Shown piece after piece: positions 1 to 7,126 of a DNA stretch of 11,166 nt (positions are counted from its first letter, which is position 1; every line of letters starts with the position of its first letter). The position numbers and the translations under genes were made by a program. The stretch lies in NCBI GenBank assembly GCA_946478675.1, contig CAMLEF010000129.1:1-11166 (forward strand), written 5' to 3'. Below the pieces are notes generated by a model. It saw only the letters and a program-made list of their open reading frames with translations, had not been told where the DNA came from and did no database searches. Source of the stretch: an uncultured Flavobacteriales bacterium (GTDB lineage Bacteria > Bacteroidota > Bacteroidia > Palsa-965).

Positions 1-521
1 GCCGTTTTGTCCTGGCTGAGCTTGAACTTGCCTTCTAATTTAAGGACTTCAATGGCAAACGCAACAATGCCGTTGAGCATGACGGAAACGTACTCGGGCC
101 GAAGCGTTTCCCATTGCGCCATAAACTCCGGCTCGAAACTGCCGATCGTCTCGCGCAGCAACGACTCTTTCTCTTCTGCCGAAGGCAACAAGCGGATCTT
201 TCCCGAAGCATGCACCGCGATGTAATTCCAGGTCGGAACGTTTTCCTGCTTTTCGTACAGCGAAGGAGAAACGTAAGCGTTCGGTCCGCTGAAGACGACG
301 AGCACGTCCGTTCCATCCTGCAAGGCGTGGGCATGCGGGTTGCCGGCGGAGAGATGGCTGAGCAGCATGAGCTTCCCGTTCTCTTCACGCAAAACGAACG
401 GCAGGTGCGTGACCAGCGGCAGTGTTTCCCCGTTGCAGGTGAAAACGGCAAACGGGTACGCTTTCATGAACGCCAGCTGCTCGCGGTGATCGTCGTTGCG
501 GAAATGCGGAGGAATGTACAT
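1..521 (-). CDS. PaiB-like FMN-binding negative transcriptional regulator family protein (3' end outside window)
   Basis: This open frame starts at an ATG (519-521) and runs to the left edge without a stop, so 173 residues are visible and the C-terminus is missing. The protein opens with MYIPPHF and carries THLPF (about 38-42), SGPNAYVSP (78-86), VPTWNYIAVHASG (95-107) and LEGKFKLSQ (162-170). That order and spacing are typical of the PaiB/FMN-binding split-barrel family, usually about 200 residues. Members bind FMN; Bacillus PaiB was described as a negative regulator, but the true role of most homologues is uncertain and DNA binding here is only inferred. It is transcribed divergently from the lipoprotein gene at 608, with 86 bases between the starts. 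A TATTTTTA box lies 5 bases before the ATG. Family assignment is firm, function is not. Confidence 0.88.
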   Translation of the reverse strand, partial: MYIPPHFRNDDHREQLAFMKAYPFAVFTCNGETLPLVTHLPFVLREENGKLMLLSHLSAGNPHAHALQDGTDVLVVFSGPNAYVSPSLYEKQENVPTWNYIAVHASGKIRLLPSAEEKESLLRETIGSFEPEFMAQWETLRPEYVSVMLNGIVAFAIEVLKLEGKFKLSQDKT

Positions 522-526
522 CGTGG

Positions 527-534
527 TAAAAATA
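527..534 (-). promoter_or_regulatory. Candidate -7 promoter box of the PaiB-like gene
   Basis: Read on the minus strand the bases are TATTTTTA, one mismatch from the Bacteroidota consensus TAnnTTTG, and 5 bases separate it from the ATG at 521. No convincing -33 TTTG box is visible at the usual distance. If real, the transcript would start at or next to the start codon. Confidence 0.35.
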
Positions 535-593
535 CAGAAATGAGACGGCCTTGCCACTTGTGAAGTTACAGGCAGACACGCCCTGCAATTCGT

Positions 594-601
594 TATCTTT
601 A
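594..601 (+). promoter_or_regulatory. Candidate -7 promoter box of the lipoprotein/DUF4184 pair
   Basis: TATCTTTA differs from TAnnTTTG only in its last base and ends 6 bases before the ATG at 608. I see no clear -33 box, so support is spacing and resemblance to the other boxes in the window. Confidence 0.35.
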
Positions 602-607
602 ACCGCA

Positions 608-1903
608 ATGAAACGCCTTCTGCCTCTGCTGCTGCTGTTACCGCTTCTCTTCGTGAACGGCTGCAAAAAAGAAACCGACGACCAGGCCCCGGATATCGAA
701 TTCGTTTCGCCGGACGAAGGTCACCAGTACAATGTTTACGATTCGATCCACGTGTATCTCCGCATTTCGGACAACATGGGATTGAAGCATTGGAAGATCA
801 AGCTCGTCGACCAGCAGCTGACGCCGGTGCTGCACGTGATCGAGCAAGAGGTCGGCGGAAAACATTCGGAGATCGGATTCGATTACCCGATCGACAACGT
901 CCGTCTTTCTTCCGGATCGTATTACCTGATGGTGGAAGTGACGGACGACAACGACAACCTGCGCCGCGTTTTCCGCACGCTCAACATCACGGAGATCCCG
1001 CAGCAGCTGAACGGATTTTTCGCCGTCACACTTCCCGCGCCTTCCACGCTCAACGTGTACAAAGGCGACACCGCAGGAACCTTCACACTCTTCAATCAAT
1101 TCTCCAGCGATTTCACGGATCTCGCCGTGAGCTCTTACTGGCAACAGGTGTACGTGAACGGCAGTTACTTCGGCCTGCTGCGCGCCAATACGATCGACGG
1201 CACCACTTCATCGTGGACGCAGCCTTCCGTGGTCGGCGCTTCTCCGTATTGGGGAAATCTTTCCGTGAGCGGCTCGAAATTGTGGGTGAGCGTTCCCGGC
1301 CAGGGACAGGTTCGTTCGTATGATCAAACCGGCGCGATGACGCTGCACGTGAATTCGGACAACAACTTTTATCCGAAACATCAGTTCGAATCGAACGGAA
1401 AAATTTTCATCGAAGAAAAAGATATTGCTTCTTCCGCGCGTCACATTGTGGTATTTACGACTTCCGGGGCGCCCGTGCAGGAAACCGCGATGAACCTCGA
1501 CGTCACGGAATTTTTCACGAAAGACGCCGACAATATTTACGCCGTCGGCAATGACGCAGGACAAGGGCACCTGCTGCTGTACAACGTGTCGACGAACGGT
1601 TTCTGGGAACCTGTTACGCTTCCTGCGGGATTGGTCACTTCAGCAGCGCAGCTCGATTCGAACACGGTGCTCATCGGCATGGACAACGGCAACCTGTATC
1701 GCTTCACGTATGCGCCGGTAGGACTGCTCAACTGGAGCAGCGGCATCAATGCTGCGCGAATGCGTTACGATGTGGTGAACGACGAAATTTACACAGCGGA
1801 AGGCAGCAGCGTGAAAGTGTATCGCTACAATCCGTTCACGCTTTTGCGCACCATTCCATTCGCGAATACCGTGGAAGATCTCGAGCTGTGGTATAACCGC
1901 TGA
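608..1903 (+). CDS. Surface-type lipoprotein with N-terminal Ig-like domain and propeller-like C-terminal region
   Basis: The 431-residue product starts with a lipoprotein signal: MKR, a leucine-rich core, then a lipobox ending VNGC with the acylated Cys at 19. An upstream in-frame TTG (551) would precede this signal with an unlikely extension, so the ATG at 608 is chosen. The Cys is followed by KKETDD; acidic residues at this place resemble the lipoprotein export signal that sends Bacteroidota lipoproteins to the cell surface (inference). Residues about 25-130 (APDIEFVSP, DSIHVYLRISDN, YYLMVEVTDDNDN) look like an Ig-like DUF4625-type domain. The rest (about 135-431) is rich in beta strands and Gly/Asn turns, with recurring segments such as LWVSVPGQGQVRSYD and YAVGNDAGQGHLLLYN, suggesting a beta-propeller. 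No enzyme motif is seen. The DUF4184 gene follows after 3 bases, so the two are probably co-transcribed. Confidence 0.82.
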   Translation: MKRLLPLLLLLPLLFVNGCKKETDDQAPDIEFVSPDEGHQYNVYDSIHVYLRISDNMGLKHWKIKLVDQQLTPVLHVIEQEVGGKHSEIGFDYPIDNVRLSSGSYYLMVEVTDDNDNLRRVFRTLNITEIPQQLNGFFAVTLPAPSTLNVYKGDTAGTFTLFNQFSSDFTDLAVSSYWQQVYVNGSYFGLLRANTIDGTTSSWTQPSVVGASPYWGNLSVSGSKLWVSVPGQGQVRSYDQTGAMTLHVNSDNNFYPKHQFESNGKIFIEEKDIASSARHIVVFTTSGAPVQETAMNLDVTEFFTKDADNIYAVGNDAGQGHLLLYNVSTNGFWEPVTLPAGLVTSAAQLDSNTVLIGMDNGNLYRFTYAPVGLLNWSSGINAARMRYDVVNDEIYTAEGSSVKVYRYNPFTLLRTIPFANTVEDLELWYNR

Positions 1904-1906
1904 CGC

Positions 1907-2626
1907 GTGCCGTTTACGTTTTCTCATCCTGCAGCGGTTTTGCCGTTCACCCGTTTACCGAAGCGGTATTATTCGCTCACGGGCCTGATCGTCGGAAGCG
2001 TCACGCCGGACTTCGAATATTTCCTGCGTTGCCGGCCACATGGCATTTACAGTCACACGATGTGGGGCGTATACTGGTTCGATTTGCCGCTGGGCATTCT
2101 CCTTTGTTTTCTCTTTCACCTGTTCGTGCGCAATGAAATGCTGCTGAGCCTGCCGCCGTGGTTCGGGAGAAAATTTTCAGCTGCATTTTCCTTCGACTGG
2201 AAAGCGCATTTCCGGAAACACTGGCCGGTCATTCTTCTTTCGCTGGTCATCGGCATCTATTCGCATTTGATGTGGGACGCGTTCACGCACGAGTCCGGTT
2301 ATTTCGTCAGGCGAACTGCTGCGCTTTCGACACCGGTGCCGCTTTTCGGATTCCACGTACCGTTGTTTCATTTGCTCCAGCACGGCAGCACGCTCATCGG
2401 CGCGGCGGCGATTTTTCTCGCGCTGAAAAAACTTCCGGATGATTTTTCTTTCCCGGGAAAATTCAATTTCCGCTATTGGTTGAATGCAGCTGCCGTGATG
2501 TGCATCGCGATCGGCATCGGCGGGCTGGCGGGAAAAGATTATTCCGTGTACGGCGAATTCATCATCACAGGAATGTCGGGCGGAATGCTGGGGATGATCA
2601 TCGCCGGATTGCGGACGAGAATTTGA
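1907..2626 (+). CDS. DUF4184 family integral membrane protein
   Basis: The 239-residue protein begins MPFTFSHPAAVLPF, the usual N-terminus of DUF4184 proteins, which supports the GTG start at 1907. It begins 3 bases after the upstream lipoprotein stop, so translation is probably coupled. Conserved polar motifs sit at membrane edges: H7, TPDFEYF (33-39), SHTMWG (49-54) and HLMWDAFTH (120-128). Hydrophobic segments lie near 58-73, 107-119, 160-172, 192-206 and 218-234. Buried His and Asp residues of this kind recall metal-binding membrane enzymes, but no activity has been established for the family to my knowledge, so this is inference. It ends 12 bases from the end of the convergent gene at 2639, with no obvious terminator between them. 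Confidence 0.85.
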   Translation: MPFTFSHPAAVLPFTRLPKRYYSLTGLIVGSVTPDFEYFLRCRPHGIYSHTMWGVYWFDLPLGILLCFLFHLFVRNEMLLSLPPWFGRKFSAAFSFDWKAHFRKHWPVILLSLVIGIYSHLMWDAFTHESGYFVRRTAALSTPVPLFGFHVPLFHLLQHGSTLIGAAAIFLALKKLPDDFSFPGKFNFRYWLNAAAVMCIAIGIGGLAGKDYSVYGEFIITGMSGGMLGMIIAGLRTRI

Positions 2627-2638
2627 ATTACCAAAATT

Positions 2639-3118
2639 TCATTTCAATTCTTCTTTTAACGGAGCAGCAACAACACGCTGCAAGGCCCATAATGAATAGG
2701 GCTTGTAACAGAGCGCGAAGAAGCGGTAGAGATAATCGCGAAAATCAACAGCTGAATAAAAGCGTTCCGGTTGTGAAGCGCGTTCCACTTTAACAGTGAA
2801 TCGCGCGAATAAAACAGGAACGAGCAACAACCGCAGCAGCACGACAAGAATTATTACCGCCCCAAAAAGCGGCGACTGTTTCAGCTGTAAAATTCCCCTC
2901 GGAATAAAAAAAGTAATCCAGAAGAACGTCATCATCAAACCTTCCAGCAAGGCCATCACATCGAGGAGCAACAAGGAACGTTTCATCTTTCTTTCCATCG
3001 CCGCCGAAACCGCCATCAGCCACAACGCATACACCGGCGGCAAAAACAGCAACAGCATCGCGTTCGATTTCGGATCAATCGAAAGCAAACGATAAAACAG
3101 GCGATTCAGTCTTTTCAC
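2639..3118 (-). CDS. Small three-helix membrane protein of unknown function
   Basis: I do not recognise this 159-residue protein. It has a basic N-terminus (MKRLNRLFYRLL) and three likely membrane helices at about 20-41, 50-73 and 83-105, then a soluble tail of about 50 residues with aromatic and basic residues (VDFRDYLYRFF, CYKPYSLWALQ). The frame starts with GTG at 3116-3118, and a perfect TATATTTG box ends 5 bases upstream, which would make the message leaderless. An internal ATG at codon 21 (3056-3058) is the alternative start but would cut into the first helix. The gene follows the accA terminator, so it has its own promoter, and it converges on the DUF4184 gene. The reading frame looks real; the role is unknown. 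Confidence 0.68.
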   Translation of the reverse strand: MKRLNRLFYRLLSIDPKSNAMLLLFLPPVYALWLMAVSAAMERKMKRSLLLLDVMALLEGLMMTFFWITFFIPRGILQLKQSPLFGAVIILVVLLRLLLVPVLFARFTVKVERASQPERFYSAVDFRDYLYRFFALCYKPYSLWALQRVVAAPLKEELK

Positions 3119-3123
3119 TTTTT

Positions 3124-3131
3124 CAAATATA
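3124..3131 (-). promoter_or_regulatory. -7 promoter box (TATATTTG) of the three-helix membrane protein gene
   Basis: The minus strand reads TATATTTG, a perfect TAnnTTTG match, 5 bases before the GTG start at 3118. A TTTG at 3156-3159 lies 24 bases further upstream, slightly far for a -33 box. That TTTG is the end of the accA terminator T-run. Confidence 0.55.
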
Positions 3132-3156
3132 AGAGAGCCGGTGTTCTAAGCGGTTC

Positions 3157-3190
3157 AAAAAAAACTGCCGCAGGAATACTGCAGCAGTTT
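3157..3190 (-). terminator. Rho-independent terminator of accA
   Basis: On the minus strand a 12-base arm (3190-3179), a 5-base loop and a second 12-base arm (3173-3162) form a hairpin broken only by one G-U pair. Eight consecutive T (3164-3157) follow, partly overlapping the stem foot. It lies about 40 bases after the accA stop and is placed to end that transcript. Confidence 0.88.
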
Positions 3191-3231
3191 CAATTGATAC
3201 GTTAAAAAATTCCGCAATTGGAAAGTGTCAA

Positions 3232-4185
3232 TTACTCAATGACAACGCCCATTTTGCAGAACTTGTCGATGCGCTTGCTGACGCGGACGTTCGCATCCAT
3301 CGGTTTGAGGATGGCGATCTGTTTGAGGATTTCTCCTTTGACGTTGGCGAACATTTCATCCCAGTTCGCATGCGCGCCGCCGACGGGCTCCTGGATGATG
3401 CCGTCGATGAGGCCCTGCCCGAGCATATCGGAAGCAGTGAGCTTCATCGCTTCTGCCGCGCGGGCTTTCTGGTCCCAGCTGCGCCAGAGGATCGTGGAGC
3501 AGTTTTCCGGCGAGATGACGGAATACCACGCGTTCTCGAGCATGATGACGCGGTCGCCCACGCCGATGCCGAGCGCGCCGCCGGATGCGCCTTCACCGAT
3601 GATGATGCAGATGACGGGCACTTTCAGCCGCGACATCTCCAGCAGGTTGCGTGCGATCGCTTCGCCTTGTCCGCGCTCTTCCGCTTCGAGACCGGGATAA
3701 GCGCCGGGCGTATCGATAAGCGTTACGATCGGGCGATTGAATTTTTCGGCAAGCTTCATCAGGCGAAGGGCCTTGCGGTAACCTTCCGGGTTGGGCATGC
3801 CGAAATTATGGAACTGGCGGAGCTTGGTGTTGCGTCCTTTCTGCTGGCCGATGAACATGATGTGCTCACCGCCGAGCGTGCCGAAGCCGCCCACCATCGC
3901 TTTGTCGTCTTTCACCGTACGGTCGCCGTGCAGCTCGAGAAAATTTTCGCCGCAAAGCGCACGGATGTAATCGAGCGTATACGGACGGTCCGGGTGACGC
4001 GATACTTGCACCCGCTGCCAGGGCGTGAGGTTGCTGAAAATTTCTTTTCGTTTGGCCGCGATCTTCTCCTCGATCTCTTCGAGTGACTTGGTCACATCGA
4101 CGCCGCTCTTCTTGGCCGTTTGCACCATTTTATCACGAAGCTCAGAAAGCTCAGCGATCGGTTTTTCGAAATCCAAATATGTCAT
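3232..4185 (-). CDS. accA: Acetyl-CoA carboxylase carboxyltransferase subunit alpha
   Basis: With AccD, this 317-residue subunit forms the carboxyltransferase that moves the carboxyl group from carboxybiotin to acetyl-CoA, giving malonyl-CoA for fatty-acid synthesis in the cytosol. Length and sequence match the family (E. coli AccA is 319 residues). Visible blocks in order are [10 protein letters not shown] near the start, [86 protein letters not shown] and [13 protein letters not shown]. The Gly-rich segments build the crotonase-fold oxyanion pocket. The frame is open further upstream to 4296, but that extension translates repeat DNA; the ATG at 4185 gives the family N-terminus. A TACCTTTG box lies 21 bases upstream and a strong terminator follows, so it appears to be transcribed alone, although read-through from the desaturase gene is possible. 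accD and the biotin subunits are not in the window. Confidence 0.97.
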   Translation of the reverse strand: MTYLDFEKPIAELSELRDKMVQTAKKSGVDVTKSLEEIEEKIAAKRKEIFSNLTPWQRVQVSRHPDRPYTLDYIRALCGENFLELHGDRTVKDDKAMVGGFGTLGGEHIMFIGQQKGRNTKLRQFHNFGMPNPEGYRKALRLMKLAEKFNRPIVTLIDTPGAYPGLEAEERGQGEAIARNLLEMSRLKVPVICIIIGEGASGGALGIGVGDRVIMLENAWYSVISPENCSTILWRSWDQKARAAEAMKLTASDMLGQGLIDGIIQEPVGGAHANWDEMFANVKGEILKQIAILKPMDANVRVSKRIDKFCKMGVVIE

Positions 4186-4206
4186 CGTAACTGGTGTGTG
4201 AAGCAA

Positions 4207-4214
4207 CAAAGGTA
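4207..4214 (-). promoter_or_regulatory. -7 promoter box (TACCTTTG) of accA
   Basis: A perfect TAnnTTTG match on the minus strand, 21 bases before the accA ATG. No -33 TTTG box is visible at the normal distance, because that stretch is occupied by the 8-bp repeat array that ends 6 bases upstream of this box. Confidence 0.55.
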
Positions 4215-4220
4215 AAAACA

Positions 4221-4260
4221 ATGTGCTAATATGCTGATGTGCCGATATGCCGATGCGCGC
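4221..4260. repeat. Left 8-bp-unit repeat array (5 units)
   Basis: Five consecutive octamers read ATGTGCTA, ATATGCTG, ATGTGCCG, ATATGCCG and ATGCGCGC on the plus strand. Units 1 and 3 and units 2 and 4 are closest to each other, so the array may also be seen as 16-bp repeats. It is the left outer arm of the nested inverted repeat that continues to 4415. Confidence 0.8.
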
Positions 4261-4284
4261 TTGCTTCCCGCATTGAAAGATTCC

Positions 4285-4306
4285 AAAATTCAACATTCAA
4301 CTATTC
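4285..4306. repeat. Left inner arm, 7/8-bp GAATnTT-type repeat
   Basis: The 22 bases read on the minus strand consist of GAATAGTT, GAATGTT and GAATTTT units. They match the bases at 4334-4355 on the plus strand at 20 of 22 positions, so the two segments are an inverted repeat around a 27-base spacer. Confidence 0.8.
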
Positions 4307-4333
4307 TGCAGAGCGAAACCGTTCCCCTTCAAA

Positions 4334-4355
4334 GAATATTTGAATATTGAATTTT
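4334..4355. repeat. Right inner arm, 7/8-bp GAATnTT-type repeat
   Basis: GAATATTT, GAATATT and GAATTTT units on the plus strand are the inverted copy of 4285-4306, with two mismatches in 22. A further GAATG follows directly after one extra T. Confidence 0.8.
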
Positions 4356-4383
4356 TGAATGTGCGCCGCCATTTCGAGGGCAT

Positions 4384-4415
4384 CGGCACATTAGCATATT
4401 GGCAGATCGGCAAAT
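4384..4415. repeat. Right 8-bp-unit repeat array (4 units)
   Basis: Four octamers, CGGCACAT, TAGCATAT, TGGCAGAT and CGGCAAAT, run on the plus strand and touch the stop codon of the desaturase-family gene (4415-4417). They are oriented opposite to the array at 4221-4260. The segment 4384-4400 is the reverse complement of 4228-4244 with one mismatch in 17. Confidence 0.8.
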
Positions 4416-5359
4416 TATTTTTTCTTCTTCTCCTGCAGCTCGCGCAAATTGGATTGCCGTTCTTTTTTCTTGCTGAACAGCGAAGCGAACGGGTACCACA
4501 TCTGGCCGATGAAATGTTTCGGCACGTCGTTATCGGGAATGCCGAGGATGGGTTCCAGCTTCGGATCGTTCGGAAGATAGAAGGAACCGAAAAGAAAATC
4601 CCATACGGTGAGCACCGACGCGTAATTGACGCCGTATTTGCGCGGGAGATTTTTCGAGTGATGCCAGTAGTGCGTGTTCGGCGTGATGATGATCTTGTTC
4701 AGGATGCCGAAATTGACTTTTACGTTGGCGTGCGAGAAGAACACGAGGAAATACGCGATCCACATGTAGATCGCCGTGCAGAGAATATATTTCTCATCGG
4801 AGAAGCCGAGCAGTCCGAACGGGATCCAGCCGAGCGGGCGAAGGATCAGGTATTCGCCGAAATGAAAATGGCGCGTCGATGCGAAGCCGAGCGTTTCCTG
4901 CGCGTGATGGATCTTGTGAAACTTCCATAAGAATTCGATGCGGTGCTCGAGGTAATGCGCGAAGAACTGCACGAAATCGTAAATGACGAAGAAGATGAGG
5001 AACTGCACGATGAACGGAAAATTCCCGAAGCTCACCAGCGGCAGCTTCACGCCGAGCGCGTCCATGCCTTTGAGAAAAAAATGCTCGACCGTTGCCGTAA
5101 GCGCTACGAAGCCGATCACGCTGAACAGGAAATCGATGAAGAAGAGGTAGAAAATGTCGAGCCAGAATCCTTTCCGCCCGAGCACGGAGTACGCTTTCTT
5201 TTTCGGGAGCGCCAGCTCGAGAATAAACGACAGCAGCCAGGCCGTCATCAGCGCCGTATAAGGATTCATCAGCGAAGGATGCGTGATGAGATCGGTAATA
5301 CGCGGGCCTACCTGGTTTTGAATGTTGCTGAAATAATCTGTGAAGGTCGGATCTTCCAT
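4415..5359 (-). CDS. Sterol desaturase / fatty acid hydroxylase superfamily membrane protein
   Basis: This 314-residue integral membrane protein carries the histidine clusters of the superfamily's di-iron site: HYLEH (H135, H139), HKIHH (H148, H151, H152), H210 after a membrane helix, and HYWHH (H230, H233, H234). Family members use di-iron and oxygen to hydroxylate or desaturate lipids. The substrate here is unknown; bacterial members act on sterol-like, carotenoid or fatty-acid-derived lipids. Hydrophobic segments at about 35-50, 67-90, 115-133, 170-186 and 191-209 fit the usual layout. The tail (FSKKKERQSNLRELQEKKKK) is strongly charged and would be cytosolic. A perfect TAAATTTG box lies 19 bases before the ATG. 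The stop codon touches a repeat array, beyond which lies accA on the same strand. A shared lipid role with accA is possible, but only neighbourhood supports it. Confidence 0.9.
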   Translation of the reverse strand: MEDPTFTDYFSNIQNQVGPRITDLITHPSLMNPYTALMTAWLLSFILELALPKKKAYSVLGRKGFWLDIFYLFFIDFLFSVIGFVALTATVEHFFLKGMDALGVKLPLVSFGNFPFIVQFLIFFVIYDFVQFFAHYLEHRIEFLWKFHKIHHAQETLGFASTRHFHFGEYLILRPLGWIPFGLLGFSDEKYILCTAIYMWIAYFLVFFSHANVKVNFGILNKIIITPNTHYWHHSKNLPRKYGVNYASVLTVWDFLFGSFYLPNDPKLEPILGIPDNDVPKHFIGQMWYPFASLFSKKKERQSNLRELQEKKKK

Positions 5360-5378
5360 AGGTTCACAGGGCGTACTT

Positions 5379-5386
5379 CAAATTTA
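5379..5386 (-). promoter_or_regulatory. -7 promoter box (TAAATTTG) of the desaturase-family gene
   Basis: A perfect TAnnTTTG match on the minus strand, 19 bases before the ATG at 5359, in the 84-base gap after T9SS protein A. No clear -33 partner is seen. Confidence 0.5.
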
Positions 5387-5443
5387 CGTCAAACCCGGTG
5401 AATGTTATGTTAAAGCACAATGAGAATCTTCAGCTGGGCATTC

Positions 5444-7072
5444 TTATTCCGCCCGGACGAATTTTCCCGAAGCGATCACTTCAGCGCACGAATACACCTG
5501 CACGAAATACATGCCGGCGGCAAAACCAGTGGAAGGAAGCACACAGCGGTTTTCTTTCGCCTTCGCGGAATACACCAGCCGTCCTTCGGCGTTGTACACA
5601 CGCACATCCGCCTCTTTGACGTCGACAATAAGCGTAACATCGCCGCCGGAAGGATTCGGATAGATCGACAACCCATGCTGCGGCAAAGGCTGCTCAGCAA
5701 CATCGTTCTGCACACATCCTGACGGTGAAAACGGGAAAGAGGTCAACGCAACAGTCGTCATCTGGAAAGAGACAGGGCCGGGCAAAACCACCGCTGGCGG
5801 AAGGTCAGTGCGCAACGGCGCAGCAAAGACATTAATCGTATCGACGGAACCTTCGCAGAACGTACTGTGAATATCGGGGAACACGATCGTCAACGGATGG
5901 TAGTTCGGCGAATTAATGCTCGTAGCGTTCTGAAGCGTTGTGCGGCATCCTGTCGCTACAATCATCCCTCCGGATTCGATCACGTCGGAAATGCAGAGGG
6001 AATCCAGCTGGTACCCGCCCACACGCGCTACGGTAAAGACCTGTCCCAGCGTGTCGCATTCGATGAATTCGGCGCTGGTGCTTTGCATCGTGGTAACCAG
6101 GTGCGTGAAGCCGAGCAGGAACTTTCCTTTGTTCAGCAATACCATTCCCTGTCGTTGAAAAACAGGAACACGCGATGCGAACTGATCCGTGTATTTATAC
6201 CACAGCAGGTTGCCGTTCCTGTCCGTACGCAGCAGGAACTCCCGCGCCACTGTATTGTTTGGAACCGTTGTTATCCCGGTGAGCACGAATCCGCTGTCGC
6301 GCATGAGCTGAAGGCCCATCGGGAACCTCGCATTGGTATCGGCGAAACAATGCATCCATTGCATCACCCCGCTGCTGTCGACTTTCATCAATCCGCAGCC
6401 GTAATAATAATTATTGAGCGAATCTCTCGAAGAAGCATCGAATGCCACCACCACGCTTTTATCGCGCGTCACCACCATTCCCGCATTCGAACTGTTGAGA
6501 TCGACGCCGGGCCATTGCCAGGAACGGGACCAAACCGTATCACCGTTCGATTGGTATTTCACCAGCCATAACCGATCGTCGCCGCTTCCGTTCATGCTGG
6601 AAAAACTTCCGTAGGCATAACAGCCGCCGCCGCCTTCCGGACGACAATGCTGGATGTTGGTGAAATAGCCGGCAGGCGCATTCGTGATATGACGCATCCA
6701 TTGCGGATTGCCTGCGGTGTCAGCACGAATGATCGAACAATACGAGCCGCTGCCGATGTTCGCATAATACACACCGTTGCTGTCCGCCGAAAGATCACGT
6801 GAGGAAGTATGCGACGCGAGCAGCACGTTCGATCCTTCGAAATGGCCGACAGAGTCGGTGCGGATCAGCACCACGCGGGCATTCTGGTTGGGAAACGGCA
6901 CGCTGTCCCATACGGTCGCGGCGATCAGCAAATCGTGATCCGGCAAGCGGCAGATCGCCTGCGTACCTTTCGCTTTGAAAAGCGTATCGTTGGTCGTGTA
7001 TTCGGTAAGAAAGGTTTGCGCAGCAAGAAAAGGTGCAACGAACAGGCTGCAAAGGCAGAGCAGTTTTTTCAT
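5444..7072 (-). CDS. T9SS type A sorting domain protein with propeller-like repeats (protein A)
   Basis: The 542-residue product starts with a Sec signal peptide (MKKLLCLCSLFVAPFLAAQ) and ends with a T9SS type A C-terminal domain from about 467: IYPNPSGG, VRVYNAEGRLVYSA, and GMYFVQV followed by a lysine/arginine-containing tail. Such domains route proteins through the outer membrane by T9SS, after which the domain is usually removed and the protein released or anchored. The middle holds repeats of the form xLxKxDxxGxxxW at about 114-125, 168-181, 227-239 and 280-291, as in beta-propeller proteins. A Cys-bounded segment with LRTDLPPAVVLPGP follows. No catalytic motif is seen. It is a clear paralogue of protein B at 8168: both share CRPxxxGGCY, GLMKV..G...W..xFAD and the RTD-P-AV--GP segment. 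It lies 54 bases after small protein A with no promoter seen, so co-transcription is likely. Confidence 0.88.
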   Translation of the reverse strand: MKKLLCLCSLFVAPFLAAQTFLTEYTTNDTLFKAKGTQAICRLPDHDLLIAATVWDSVPFPNQNARVVLIRTDSVGHFEGSNVLLASHTSSRDLSADSNGVYYANIGSGSYCSIIRADTAGNPQWMRHITNAPAGYFTNIQHCRPEGGGGCYAYGSFSSMNGSGDDRLWLVKYQSNGDTVWSRSWQWPGVDLNSSNAGMVVTRDKSVVVAFDASSRDSLNNYYYGCGLMKVDSSGVMQWMHCFADTNARFPMGLQLMRDSGFVLTGITTVPNNTVAREFLLRTDRNGNLLWYKYTDQFASRVPVFQRQGMVLLNKGKFLLGFTHLVTTMQSTSAEFIECDTLGQVFTVARVGGYQLDSLCISDVIESGGMIVATGCRTTLQNATSINSPNYHPLTIVFPDIHSTFCEGSVDTINVFAAPLRTDLPPAVVLPGPVSFQMTTVALTSFPFSPSGCVQNDVAEQPLPQHGLSIYPNPSGGDVTLIVDVKEADVRVYNAEGRLVYSAKAKENRCVLPSTGFAAGMYFVQVYSCAEVIASGKFVRAE

Positions 7073-7126
7073 GGGCCAGGTGTAGCGCAGTAAAAACGCT
7101 AAACTGCTGCGTTTATTACGTGCGAA

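Noticed and set aside
2627..2660. Bidirectional terminator between the convergent genes ending at 2626 and 2639
   Set aside because: The AT-rich partial dyad is imperfect and has no GC-rich stem; it cannot be told from chance.
3370..4086. Long plus-strand open frame of 238 codons inside accA
   Set aside because: It is antisense to a fully conserved accA; the frame stays open because of the codon use of the real gene and shows no family motif.
4186..4296. Upstream extension of accA by 37 codons
   Set aside because: The extension translates the 8-bp and 7/8-bp repeat arrays, and it overlaps the -7 box. The ATG at 4185 gives the normal AccA N-terminus.
4340..4930. Plus-strand frame of 196 codons antisense to the desaturase-family gene
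   Set aside because: Its start lies in the repeat region and its sequence is charged and low in complexity. The minus-strand frame carries all the histidine motifs.
5425..5446. Hairpin AGAAT/ATTCT after T9SS protein A
   Set aside because: A five-base stem with a 12-base loop and no T-run is not a convincing terminator.
7085..7120. Possible hairpin terminator between small protein A and T9SS protein A
   Set aside because: Only about five base pairs (GCAGT with ACTGC) around an 11-base loop, and no T-run after it.
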